From Entrophospora sp. SA101 (lineage: Eukaryota > Glomeromycota > Glomeromycetes > Entrophosporales > Entrophosporaceae), in contig CAUDNR010000724.1 of assembly GCA_958430865.1 (NCBI GenBank), forward strand, positions 36,010-100,009: 64,000 nt of DNA. The letters are read 5' to 3'. The notes below the pieces were generated by a model that ran no database searches, was not told the origin of the DNA, and saw nothing but the letters and a program-made list of their open reading frames with translations. Position numbers and translations under genes: made by a program. This document shows, piece by piece, positions 12,901 through 24,700 of the stretch. The stretch's first letter is position 1, and each line of letters opens with the position of its first letter.

Positions 12901-14249
12901 AATGATTATATATTATTTAAAGAATTTTCGGATAGATCTACAAAATTTTTTTGTAAAATATTTTGTACAGAAGAATTTCATAATTTACGTCGAGATTGTG
13001 ATTGTGAAGACACATATATACAATCACTTGCACGATGTGTTAAATGGGACTCGTTAGGTGGTAAATCAGGATCTGCTTTCTTAAAGACGCGAGGTATGTT
13101 AAATAAATAAATAAATGAACAAATAGAATTTCAAAGCCTACAACATTAATTTATCTATTATTTTATTATTTGTTGCTTAAGATGATCGATTGATTATGAA
13201 ACAAATGTCTCGTAATGAGATGGATGCTTTCTTGAAATTTGCTCCAAAATATCTTGAATACATGTCAAAAACTAATGTAAGATTGTTAAATTTTATTCAT
13301 TTATAATTATTTTTTTTTTCTTAAAAATTTTAAATGTAACAATTATTATTATTGGTATAATATTTTATATAATTTAATAGAAGTCAACTGTTTTAACAAA
13401 GATATTTGGGTTTTATCGTATTGGTTATAAAAATGAACACACAGGAAAAAGCATGAAAATTGATGTTATTGTTATGGAAAACTTGTTTTACGAACGCAAA
13501 GTTTCAAGGGTATGAAGATAATATCTAAAGCTAAATCTACACATATATATATGTGTGTTTCTCGTTTGAAATCAACATTTTTAAATCGATATATTTTTTT
13601 TATTTATAAAATTTGTTAGATTTTTGATTTAAAAGGTTCAATTAGAAATCGACGTATTCGAAGTACTGGAAAGGAAAATGAAGTTTTATTGGATGAAAAC
13701 TTACTTGAACGCAAGTGAAAACATTATAAATTATATCATCATTATTATATATACAAATTTGATAATTTTTGTTTATTTTTTTGCAAATAAATAGTCATTA
13801 AAAACGAAAATCCAATATATCTTCGAGAACATGCTAAAAATTCACTTCGTGAATCACTTAATAATGATACAACATTTTTGGCAGAACATAATGTTATGGA
13901 CTATTCACTATTGGTTGGTTTTGATGATGATAAACAGGAATTGGTTGTTGGAATAGTTGGTAAGTAATTTTTTTTTATTTTATTGAGAATAAGATTCAAA
14001 CGAAGTTTATTAATTTATATACATATATTTTGGTGAAAAGATTTCATAAGAACATTTACATGGGATAAGCAATTAGAAAGTTGGGTAAAAGAAGCAGGAT
14101 TTTTAGGTGGAGGTGGTAAAGAACCGACTATTATTTCGCCTAGACAATATGGAAATAGGTTTAAAGAAGCAATGGAAAAATATTTTCTTATGGTGCCTGA
14201 TAGATGGATTGACTATAGAACACTTGAAAAATTTGATACAATTTTTTAA
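6999..14249 (+). CDS. FAB1/PIKfyve-type phosphatidylinositol-3-phosphate 5-kinase (11 exons, 2109 aa)
   Basis: Makes PtdIns(3,5)P2 from PtdIns3P on endosome/vacuole membranes (family knowledge). Exons read by splice-site and frame continuity: 6999-7779, 7892-12217, 12293-12401, 12479-12562, 12660-12829, 12923-13093, 13182-13276, 13381-13509, 13620-13710, 13795-13959, 14041-14249. They sum to 6330 nt with no internal stop. The FYVE zinc finger is at ~230-292 ([21 protein letters not shown]) and is split by intron 1. A Cpn60/TCP1-like domain lies at ~600-820, a Cys/His-rich linker at ~980-1110, and Ser/Asn low-complexity tracts at ~1540-1580. The C-terminal PIPK domain (~1750-2109) shows FDLKGS (~1957), MDYSL (2020-2024) and [11 protein letters not shown] (~2041). 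Introns 1 (7780-7891) and 9 (13711-13794) use GC-AG boundaries; the other eight are GT-AG. Length matches fungal/animal homologues (~2100-2280 aa). Confidence 0.95.
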
Positions 14250-14314
14250 TTTATTTGTAAATGATCCTTACATACAAAAAATGGATTTTTGTATCATCAT
14301 AAACATTAGATGTT

Positions 14315-14397
14315 TTTATTTATTTATTTATTTATTTTCGTCTTTATTTATTTATTATTTATTTATTTATTTATTATTTATTTATTTATTTATTTAG
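14315..14397. repeat. (TTTA)n microsatellite in FAB1 3' flank
   Basis: Imperfect tttatttatt repeats just downstream of the FAB1 stop, between the convergent FAB1 and HIBCH genes. Confidence 0.8.
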
Positions 14398-14502
14398 AAC
14401 ATTAATCATATTATTACACTTATAATTATAAAATATACAATTGGAGTATTATATATATTATTCATTATTATATAATTTTTGTTAATTAAAATTATCTTGT
14501 AT

Positions 14503-16718
14503 TCAATCCTTCCATTTTAATCCGCCATTAAGAGATGACGTTTTCCTATCTAAAACTTCTAAAACTTTTTCAGGAACTCCAATTTTTGATTTACGATTTT
14601 TTAGAAAGAAATCTACAACTTCTGACTTGGACATACTTAATGAACCGGCATCAGGAGTCTCGCCAGTAATTACCATACGAATTTCTTCTTCAGATGGTAA
14701 ACTGAATTTATAATGAGGGTGTTTTTCAAACGATAACTCATTCAAAAATTCAATTGTCTCGCAATCTTTTTCTGAATTAAAATAAAAGTTTATGATTTCT
14801 TCTTCATTTATGTCATTTATAGTACTTGGATTCCATTTGGGATTGTTGTCTTTATCAATTAAAAGTGCCCTAACTCCTTCTTTAAAATCAGATTTTTCCT
14901 TAAAAAAAAAAAATTATATATATATTTTGAGATTAAATTTTTAATTAAGAATAAATAAACAGACTTTATTTATTATCTTACCAAAAACTTTTGAACCACA
15001 TTGTATTCCAACTTAAAACAATTAACTATATCTTTTTCTTTTCCTTCTCTTAATTCTTTTAACGTAACAACTAAGCTAGTAGGTGAATGTTTTTTTAATG
15101 TTTCCAATGTTTTTTTTGACCATTCAGTGCCTTCATTTTCGAGATTTTCAAAAATTTGATGAATTGAGTTTCCCTTAAAGCAGCTACATAAATATAAATA
15201 TATAAATAAAAATGCGAGATTGTAAATAAATATAAAAAATGCATCGTTTATATATTTATAAAAAATGTAATAATAATTACCGGTCAATAGATTCTCTAAT
15301 TTTGCCACCAAAAGAATACTTGTGTTCTTTCGGAGGCTCAGAAACAAATTCCTCAATAGCACTGTTTATCACTTCATGATCATCACTTTCTAATTCACTT
15401 AGTCGATCCTCTAATTGTTGTAATCTCTGTGATGGAACGTAATGAGATGCAACTCCTGATAAGCTTATACATTAATAACAAAAAAAATTTGTTTAAAAAA
15501 ATTAATTATAATGAAAAACAAAAAATTAAATAAAATCGGATACCTACAAAACATCAATTCCTACTACATTTTCACAAGTTAAGGCAAGATAAGTACCAAG
15601 TTCACCATCCATTCTTGGTAAGAAAAAAGATCCACCCACGTCAGGGAAAAGCCCAATTTTTGTTTCAGGCATAGCAAAAATAGTATTTTCTGTTGCTATA
15701 CGAAATGGTGCGAGAGCGGAAATACCAACTCCACCTCCCACTTTAATAATAAATTATAATCAAAAATCAGAAAACTATGTGAATGTTGGGTATCAGGTCT
15801 TTTAGCTGGGTTAATTTATAAAAATTTGCACGATCAAAAAAATAAACAACGTACTGGTGGCTCCGTCAATGATCGCTACAAATGGTTTATATACAGTAGC
15901 AATGAGATGGTCAAGTTGATATTCTTCTCTGAAAAAAGTTAGTACATTTGGTTTATTACTAGGATCTGACTCTAGTTGTTTTACAAGATCTAATTTGATT
16001 TTAAAATAATAATATAATTAAATGATGAAATCAAAACTCATATAATGAAAATAAATAAATACTTACTTACAACATCTCCACCAGCACAAAAAAATTTATT
16101 CCCAGTACCTTTAATAATAATAACATTACATAAATTGGACAAATTCCAAGCCTTATAAATAGAAATTGCAACAAATATATATATTTAATCTAATAACATT
16201 AAGCTTAAAAATCAATATCAATAAATATATATGAACCTGTAATTGTGGTGTGATACTTCTAATCACGTCAAGAGTTAACGCATTGGCCTTTGTTGGACGA
16301 TTTAATATGAAAATTCGACTTCCCATATTTCTCCTTCGAAGTAAATCTGCCTTTAAGAAAGGTCGATAATTAGTTTAAACCTTTCAGTATTATTATTATT
16401 ATTTATTTGTAAATCGGTAAAATACTTGTAATTGATCATCGGGAATAGCTTGTAAGCTGGTTTTAGAGTTAGTTGACATCTTGTTTTTTTTAAAAAAAAG
16501 AGACTATATTAATCATTATTTTAAATAAAATATGGAATTTAGATCTAAAAATATAATACCATTTTATGAAATATAAAACGATTTGGACATTTTACATATA
16601 AAGATGAATTGTGAGAGTTACTTTTTGATAAAAGATTGTATAAACTTCTAGTTCCAATAAAAGAATTTAAAATATTATTTCTTTTTAATGGAGTGGTTAA
16701 GAAAGTTTGTCTTAACAT
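14503..16718 (-). CDS. 3-hydroxyisobutyryl-CoA hydrolase, mitochondrial (9 exons, 506 aa)
   Basis: Hydrolyses 3-hydroxyisobutyryl-CoA in valine catabolism in the mitochondrial matrix (family knowledge; yeast homologue Ehd3). Minus-strand exons: 16718-16560, 16479-16426, 16350-16237, 16151-16067, 15989-15855, 15740-15548, 15463-15281, 15183-14982, 14898-14503. All introns are GT-AG, and the exons total 1521 nt without an internal stop. Exon 1 encodes a basic, Ser/Asn-rich presequence without acidic residues ([17 protein letters not shown]), as expected for mitochondrial import. The crotonase fold shows [11 protein letters not shown] (~88), FCAGGD (130-135), the oxyanion-loop region MGGGVG (183-188) and [13 protein letters not shown], with Glu208 and Asp216 at the spacing of the HIBCH catalytic pair. 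An ATG at the start of exon 2 would give a shorter form lacking the presequence. Convergent with FAB1, 253 bp apart. Confidence 0.95.
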
Positions 16719-17390
16719 TATTCGAATATAAAGAAAATTTTTTTGGATCTTATAATTACAGAGGATAGTGTCACAAATCTATAAAATCACAAATGTCATA
16801 AATGTCATAATGATTTTTCTCGATTATTAATTAATACACCTTTTTTTACATAAACTGTTATAACTCATCATATAGATGATTTTAACCTCCTTTATATTTA
16901 CTTCTTGAGTTAATTATTTATATACTTGGTGACTAAAACTTTTGATTTTCTTAGTACATCATCCTTGTGATCACTACTTCAAGAAAAAGACAATAACAAA
17001 GAAAATACTCAAGTATAATCATATTATTTATTTCAATACATTAATAATCAGTGTTCAATAACGATTAATATTGCAAATATTAACCCGACCTTTACAAAAC
17101 AATTATTCTCTTTAGGGATTGAAAACAAAATTTAATTCATGGCTATCTAATTATCTTAATGAAACCATTGATAGACTTACCCCTTCCTGCCAACCATCAG
17201 GATCAACTTTTGGAGCAGAAAATCTCCATATCTATCTTTGGTACTGATCTACATAATAAAATTTACGCGTTTTTTTTATAATTCATATAAATTATTATTA
17301 TTATTAAAATGTCAACTCGTGAAAGAATTGAAGGGGCATTCATTGTTTCTAAATTTATTTCAAGGAGTGGCTGGTTCAGATGAATTTGAT
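16719..17390. other. Upstream flank of HIBCH, no gene recognised
   Basis: AT-rich. Around 16845-16905 it carries a short stretch (tgttataactcatcata...) resembling part of the tandem array at 34.5-35.9 kb, so it is a dispersed fragment of that repeat. A short frame at 17238-17441 is low complexity and not supported. Confidence 0.45.
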
Positions 17391-17605
17391 GAAGGCGAAT
17401 TGCTGGATAAATACTTTGTTGTTATTGTTCGTCATTATTAGTAGAAGAGGCTATCCTTTGAACTGGGTAAATGCTTTGCCGTTTTTGTTGTTTTTCATTA
17501 TTAGTAGAAGAAGCTAACTTTTGAATTGGGCAAATACTTTGCCATTGTCATCATTAGTAGAAGCTACTTTTTGAATTTAATGGACACTTTGTTGTTGAGG
17601 TTGAG
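17391..17605. repeat. Degenerate tandem repeat, 3-4 copies of ~55-75 bp
   Basis: Successive units begin gaattgctggataaatactt, gaactgggtaaatgcttt, gaattgggcaaatacttt and gaatttaatggacacttt. Each is followed by a T/G-rich part and cattattagtagaag, with length differences between units. No coding function seen. Confidence 0.65.
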
Positions 17606-17769
17606 GTTGTTTGTTATATGATATTCTCGTTTTCTTGTTTTCATTTTTTTAAAAAATTTTTTTTTTGGAAAAATCGTTGTTTTTCCCGTTCCTTCTGATC
17701 AGCCAATAAAAATTAGTTATGATCGTGTAACAAGGAACAGATAACAAGAAGAAGAAAATACAGTGTTGA

Positions 17770-18050
17770 AATTGTGAAGTTTGCAAACCTCTTCAAAGTG
17801 ATTTAGAAGTTTTTAATAAGATATATCATTTATCAGGTCCAATTCCAAAACTAGATGGTGGAGGTTATAGAACATTTGAAGAACTATATGACGCTGAAAC
17901 TGCCGAAGAATTACATCAAAGTTTAAACGATCCATGCACATTATAGCTAAAAACCCCTAAAGGCATGGATCTTGATTTGGAAAGCGAAGACAAATTATGT
18001 GTTCCATTGCTTCCTGGTCATTTAATCTTAACAAAAAAGTACAAGTTCAT
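17770..18050 (+). pseudogene. Coding remnant of unknown family with an in-frame stop
   Basis: One frame reads with coding-like composition from about 17776 to 18047. It begins NCEVCKPLQSDLEVFNKIYH, continues with IPKLDGGGYRTFEEL, is stopped by TAG (~17944), then resumes as LKTPKGMDLDLESEDKLCVP. Codon use and acidic/glycine content differ from the surrounding AT-rich noncoding DNA. The two Cys near the start might be part of a zinc ribbon, but that is speculative. No family recognised and no start codon found. Confidence 0.4.
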
Positions 18051-19245
18051 TCGATTATTTATTAATACTAATTATTTTAATTGTAATTTTGACAACTTTA
18101 ATTGATTTTATTGATGATTATATATGTAAACATACTAATGAATATGTATATGAAAAAAGAAAAAAGGAATATCCAAAAACCCTAATTTGTTGAAAAGGAA
18201 TTTTTCGATAGGGGGAACATGCAATATTAGTAGATTCATCAACAATATTTTAGTGGGAATGAATATGATCGGTAGATAATCTATATACTTGATTTCTTGA
18301 TTTTAACGAACTCACTGTTACCATGCCCGTGATCCGATATGTCGATTGTTTTAACGAAAGAATACAACTCAATCAAATCAGTGCAACATACTTTGTAACA
18401 ATTTAGAAAGAATTGGCAACGATTCTATCTCTCTTTGGAAATTTTCGAAAGAAAAGGAAAATTTTCGTTTCACAAAATTGATTGCATTGTATAAATCTTT
18501 TAATCATTGATCATTGATCATGATCACTTTTTAAAACGTTCAAAGTTGTATTTATAAGTAAAAAAAAAATGAAAAAGAAATCATTTGATTAAAATCGAGC
18601 CTTTTCCAAAAATGTGAAATTAATTAAGCTTTTTTTTGAAAAAGATCCTTTCCTGCTATATACTAAGAATACCAGCAAGAAATTAATCCATTATTGATTT
18701 AGTATTAGCATCGCCACTAGAAAACAATTTGGAATTAATTCATTTATTATTTAAAAAAAATATTTAATTAAATTTAAAGAAATCAAGTTTTTTTTTGAAA
18801 ATGAAGAAAATGTAAATTTATTAAAATATTTATTTCTAATATAAAAACGACCATACCTTTTTTTGAAAGTGTGAAAATTAATTTTTATTATATTAAAAAC
18901 GACCATGCCCTTTTTGAACGTGTGAAGAAAAAAACGTAACGATTCGGAACTAATTTTTCTAATATGTTTGCTGAAGGACAAGTGTATATTGCAATGAGTC
19001 AAGCTCCCTCATTGGAAAAACTGCAAATCCTTGATTTTGATTATTTCCAATTAAAAATTTCCGGGGCGGTTTTTGTAAAAGAAAATATGCTTTGTAAAAA
19101 AGTTGAATGTAATTAATAGTCGTGATGTATTAAATTTTTAAATTCCTGAAAAAATTCCATGCTGAAATGCTCGTGTAATGTTATGGTTACACTAACTCAC
19201 TACCCAATGAAATTTGTTGTCTGTGAAACATGAACTTGATATGTT
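18051..19245. other. AT-rich intergenic stretch
   Basis: No supported gene. A local duplication is visible at 18835-18915, where aaaacgaccatrcc followed by a T-rich run and gaaygtgtga occurs twice. Confidence 0.4.
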
Positions 19246-19925
19246 AACAGGACCGGGAAAACTCTATTGTATATATGTGACCGCCAAATTAAATGACAAA
19301 TCATATTAATGCGAATTCTTGGTTTTTTATAATAATAATAATTATTATTATTATGCGAAAATTATTAATAATGCGAATCAAAATAGCCGAGGACATATGA
19401 AATTATCTTTATTGACTAAAATATTTAAAAGAAAGTACTTGATTGACTAAAATGATTATAAATTAAAAATGGTTCATCATCTATACTGCAATCAAACAAG
19501 AATTAATATTAGAATAAGAATGTATTCCCAAAAAAATAAACTACTTTGGTGTAAATATGAATTGTAATGTCTCCTCCTGCCAAATTTCACATGAAAAATA
19601 CCGTCGTGATACAGGAAGATCTAAAAATCCTGCCGGCTTTTCTACCCATGAATGTCCTTGCCCACATTTTTCATAAAACGTGATAATTGACTCCAAGTGA
19701 AAGAAATAATTTGACCACATTTACAAATAACTTTTTTTTATTAGTGACATTTTTTTAAATTTTTTTTTAAATTTTTTATCAGTACATATGTATTTATTAT
19801 TATTATTGTGAATATAAAATAATGCGAATTATTTATTATAGTGTAACCGATAATAATAATAATAATGCGAATCAAGTGTAACCGATAATAACATTTTTTA
19901 TTAATAATGAGAAATCAAGTGTAAC

Positions 19926-20355
19926 TTATAGATGGGTGTCTAAACTAAATTATTTAGACAATGTCTAAAAGTATAAATTAATTTAGACATTTATATACAC
20001 GTGACTTTTAGTTGTATTTAAAGCAAATCACTACTATTTATATTAATTTAGACATTTAGAGAATAGTGGAGATTTGAAATGTTACATCAATTTTTTATAT
20101 TGTGCAATGTAACTTTACAATACACGGCAAACATTCTGGCAATAAAAAGTAGTGATAAACTGGATTCGAATCGGATCTCCAATTTAGAGAGGTAACAACT
20201 AATATACTAATACTGGTGAAATTTCAGGAGCAATGAGTTCTGTATAACATTTCGTGTAACAACAAATTTTTACTATGCTGACATTTAGACATTTTTGTCT
20301 AAATACTGTTTTGACTTTAAACAAACCCAAAAACAATTTAGACGCCCATCTATAA
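19926..20355. mobile_element. 430-bp TIR element (MITE) nested in the larger repeat, TSD GTGTAAC
   Basis: Bounded by inverted repeats TTATAGATGGGYGTCTAAA and flanked by the direct repeat gtgtaac (19919-19925 and 20356-20362). The match can be extended to aagtgtaac if the element end is shifted, so the duplication is 7-9 bp. The insertion splits one of the gtgtaaccgat units of the host repeat. It has no coding capacity. Several internal tttagaca/tgtctaaa palindromes occur near the ends. Confidence 0.8.
20160..20215 (-). other. tRNA-like fragment (Pol III A/B-box-like)
   Basis: On the minus strand a D-arm-like ttagtatattagttgttacc (20214-20195) precedes a T-arm-like gatccgattcgaatccag. The latter includes gattcgaatcc, which fits the B-box consensus. 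A full acceptor stem and a normal anticodon arm could not be drawn, so this is a degenerate tRNA or tRNA-derived repeat, not a functional tRNA gene. Confidence 0.4.
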
Positions 20356-20556
20356 GTGTAACCGATGACATTTTTTATTTTTCTATGTCTGAGAATCAGT
20401 GTAACCGATAATATATTTTTCTTAGAATAATATAAAAGTGGAGACCTTTTCCGTTTTCTATCAAATGCGAATCTATGGTGAGGCGGTCACATTTTTTTTT
20501 TTAAGTACTTTCGAATCGTAGTGTTGGCGGTCACATTCAATAGAGTTGATGTGGTT

Positions 20557-21701
20557 CACACTTCCCTTCTAAAACTTGTTTGATTATATAATTAAATGCA
20601 TATCGGTGAAACCTCCATTTTTATGAAAATTTATTAATATAATCGGAAAAAATACCGAGTTTAATAGCGGAAAAACACCGAGACTAATCACGGAGTAAAT
20701 TTTTACGCAGCTGCTTAAAAAATATTAATTGCGGAAAAACGATTATCTAAAAATTAGAGATTTCATGAAGCTTTATTTTCAAATTTAGTCATTTCTGGAG
20801 GTTTGCAGCTTGCAGAAGGATGATTTTAGTAGTGGATTTGTTGTCCAAAATTCAAAAATCGTTATCATATAAAACAATACTTGAAAATCTTACTAAATAC
20901 ATAAAATGTTCTCACAAATAATTCTGTTGTACGCAATTCGCCATTTGCGTGTTTTTCCCAATTTAGTAATTTGGCTTTTACAAAAATCCCCAAATTGATG
21001 CCTAGCCCGCCAATATTATTATTATCGGATATTTTTGTGGGCGGATACGATTGTGTCATATTTCAAAAAAAAAAAACCATAAATCACATGACAAAATAAA
21101 TTTTGAAACGTATTTTTTTTTAATCTTTACCATTATAACAATAACTAAAGTCCAAAAATCCATTATTCCTACATACATATATATAAGTAAGTTATTGGGC
21201 GCAGCGACCAATATCATGACATCCTGGATGTTACTTAAATTGTCCAATGCCTTGTCTATAATGGACAATTACTAAGTGAAGCCCCGCCATAACGAACTTC
21301 TCTTTTATTACTATATTACTATAATGAACAAACATGCAAAAATATTTATCTGACAAGAAGTTTCATTATCGAGAGTTAACTGCATTTTATATTGAAAAAA
21401 TTAATAAAGAATATTTCAAAATGAATTAATATATATGTTTATAAATAATTACATAAAAACCATTTTAATATTACGATACCCAAATTAAATTTCCGCTTTT
21501 TACTCTTTGCTGAATTACTAGGTTGTAAAAAAAGTGGCAAAGATAATTTTTTGTAGGGTAATATCTCCCTTTAGAAAAATTAAAAAATCACTATATTCGC
21601 TGATCAAATTTCTTAGGTATCACAATTTTAAATTGTTGACCTGCATATTTTCAATAAATATTTTATTTCACTGTTAAAAAAAAATTTTATTTATAAAAAA
21701 A
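20557..21701. other. Upstream region of the SCAP-like gene
   Basis: No supported gene. Sequence around 20620-20720 repeats the motifs cggaaaaa and accgag, and 21278-21380 (gccccgccataacgaacttc...) resembles decayed DNA-transposon ends; neither could be paired with certainty. The proximal promoter of the downstream gene should lie in the last few hundred bases. Confidence 0.35.
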
Positions 21702-24700
21702 ATGTTTTGGAGGTTCCTTAATAAGATATTGTCTCCTATATTTTATCAACATGCTAAATTTTGTGCGTCTCATCAAGTCTCTGTAATGGTAATAACAATT
21801 TTCATTGTAATACCACTTTGTTATCCAGCTTTCGACACTTATTACCTAAGCTCCATAAAAGAAGACTCGAGCAAATCTTTCTTCTGGGAATCCCCTTCTT
21901 CAAGGACTCCAATCACTGAAGAAATTTTTGCTGAAAAATGTGGAACTAAGCCTCCTTTACGTGTACAACAAATTAAAATAAGCACGACGAAAAATAACAA
22001 ACTACAAAACGTCTTGGAAAAAGACATGTTACTATGGACTTTAAATTTGCAAGAGAAATTATCAACTACTTCCATAACTTATCCACATAATACAGTTTCT
22101 CCACTAATATCCTCCTCGGTTTTAATTGAAGCCAACAACAAAAACAATCCAAAAAAAGATCCTCTTCCTTACACGCTTTCAAATCTTTGTTTCAAGCCTA
22201 TTAATGATAACCGTTGTCTGATACATTCTCCACTTGAATATTGGTCAAACAATCCACAAAGATTATTGAAGGATCATTCTATTTTCAATACAATATCAAA
22301 AGCAAATAAAACCAATTCTTTCGACATACCAATTCCAATAGATTCTGTGTTTGGTAATCCTGTTTATGATAAAAGAACTGGTAAAATTATCTCTGCAGAT
22401 TCAATCATCCTCACATATTTCTTTAAAGATATTGGCGATGATTGTAATGAAGGTGAGACCATTGCAATTTGGGAAATGTTATGGAAGAAAATGGCTGAGG
22501 ATGACAATCATTCTCATTATCGTGAAAATTCGAGGATAAAGGCAATTGACATTTCAACTTCTCATGATGAATCAAAACATTTACTTTATGAGGTATAATA
22601 ATATTTTATTACTGTTGATATTTGATATTATTGATGTTATATTGATTGATATTTGATATTATTATTGTTGTTATTGATAATTATAATACCATTTCCAAAT
22701 AATTAATTAATCATAAATTAATTCATCAAATAATTAATGTTTTAGTTCAACTATAATAATAATTCAGCTGTTGACCTTAATTCCGGGAGATCTAATATTT
22801 CCGCTGAAATGGTTCTTCTTATTGTTGAATATTTAATATTATTTTCATATATTTCATTATCACTCAGGCGTTTAAATTCTGTTAAATCTAAAATTGGTCT
22901 TGCTTTTTCAACAATTGCTCAACTACTTGCCTCACTAATTATTTCACTTAGTATTTGTTCATTATTTGATATCACTCTAACTCTTCTATCATGGTTAGTA
23001 GTTAATTAATTAAATAATCGCTCATTTTATTTTATTATTTTTATTAACGTGATTATTTTTTTGTCAATAATAGGAAGATGTTACCATTTGTAATTATGAT
23101 TATTGGTGTGGAGAATGTTGTTACTTTGACAAAGGCTGTTACTTCTACTTCAATGGGATTAGAAGTTAAAGAAAGAGTTGCTAAAGGTATTTTATATTAT
23201 TTTATTTTAATTTATTTTATCTACAAAATACAGTACATTTATATGTGTGATATATTTATAGGACTCGAAAGTGTTGGAAATTCAATAACCAAAAATGTCG
23301 CAACTCGATTGTTATTATTACCATTATCATGTGTGATCAATGTTGATTCTCTTCAAGAATTTTGTATCTTCATCTCTGTGACAATGATCATTGATTACTT
23401 GTTACAAATGTCACTCTATATCACCATTTTATCAATTGATCTTCGTAGATTAGAGGTATATTTAAAAAAAAAAATTTCTTTTTTCTTTTTTAATATTTCT
23501 TCTCTAATAATAACAATATTTTCACTAGATATCAGATTTGTATAACCGAAAAGTTATTACGCCTATCACTAAATCCAACAACATTCGTAAATTAAGTGTC
23601 TCTGTTGAATCAAATTCAGTTCTTTCCAAAATTTCTAATAGTCGAAATAAAATTGCAAGTTTTATGATGGTAATTTATAAATTTATTTACACTATTTATT
23701 CTATATATAATATTATAAATTATACATTTATATTTTGTTTACTTTAAAAATTAGGCTTTACTTATAATTGCAAGTTTAACAAATGCTTACAAAGTAAAAA
23801 CTGATTTATTATCATTGACATTTGTATCTGATTTTTTTGGCAATTCAACTGTGCCAGAATCAAATTTAAATACAACGCTCTGGGAAACTTCAACTGCTAC
23901 AACTACTGATAAATTTTGGGACATAGTTAATCCTCAAAAATCTGATCAATATTTTCAATTCCGTCCAATAAAATTTATTTCAATAATTCAAAATTTTGAT
24001 AGTGCTGATACCAACAATCAATCAAACAATAACCAAAAAAGCAACAATAATGGTTTTTTATCAAATATTTTAATAATGAATTTTGATAATTGGAAATCAT
24101 CTTCAATCAGAACATTAAAGTATATTATTTGGTTTATAAAATTCATCATTGCCCCAGCTATTGCTATCATCTTTGCAACTTCTTCATTGGTTAGTAGTCT
24201 AGTATCAACATCTGATCAAACTGACAAGTTAAAACCCATGTATTCAATATCTAATAATCAAAATAGAATTTCTTTGCCATCAAATTTCAATAATAGTAAG
24301 AACAACAATTATAATAATGCTAATAAAATCAATGGCTTATCAATAGAAACAACTTCAACATCTACTAAATATTTTGCTACTCCTCGTGTTGTCACATTGA
24401 GAGGATGTCATTCTGCTGATGTGGACTTATTATGTGCTAACTCTTACAATAAGATAATCTCAACAGGGATTGACAAACATATTACCTCATGGAATGGAAA
24501 ACAAGGCATTCCATTAAAAAAGCTCGAGCGTTACTTGAGGAGGTGTGACACATGTAAGTGTAAAACTACTGGTGGAAGAAAGAAATGTATATCATGGCCT
24601 GTTAGAGCAATGTGTATGAGTGAACAAACTGATTTGGCTGCTGCTGGTTTTGAAGATGGTGTTGTGAGAGTTTGGGACTTAAATTCTGGTCAAGCTATGT

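Larger units (their letters stand above)
19250..20556. mobile_element. Probable TIR element remnant (~1.3 kb), carrying a nested insertion
   Basis: Left end contains aactctattgtatatatgtg followed by accgccaa. The right end (about 20523-20550), read on the minus strand, gives caactctattgaatgtgacc followed by gccaac, an imperfect terminal inverted repeat. The interior carries repeated units starting gtgtaaccgataat, separated by (aat)n and aatgcgaatcaa, at about 19845, 19875, 19919/20356 and 20399. No transposase ORF. Exact ends and target duplication are not resolved. Confidence 0.5.

Noticed and set aside
22351..22539. Plus-strand 62-codon ORF in SCAP exon 1
   Set aside because: Out-of-frame overlap with well-supported coding sequence.
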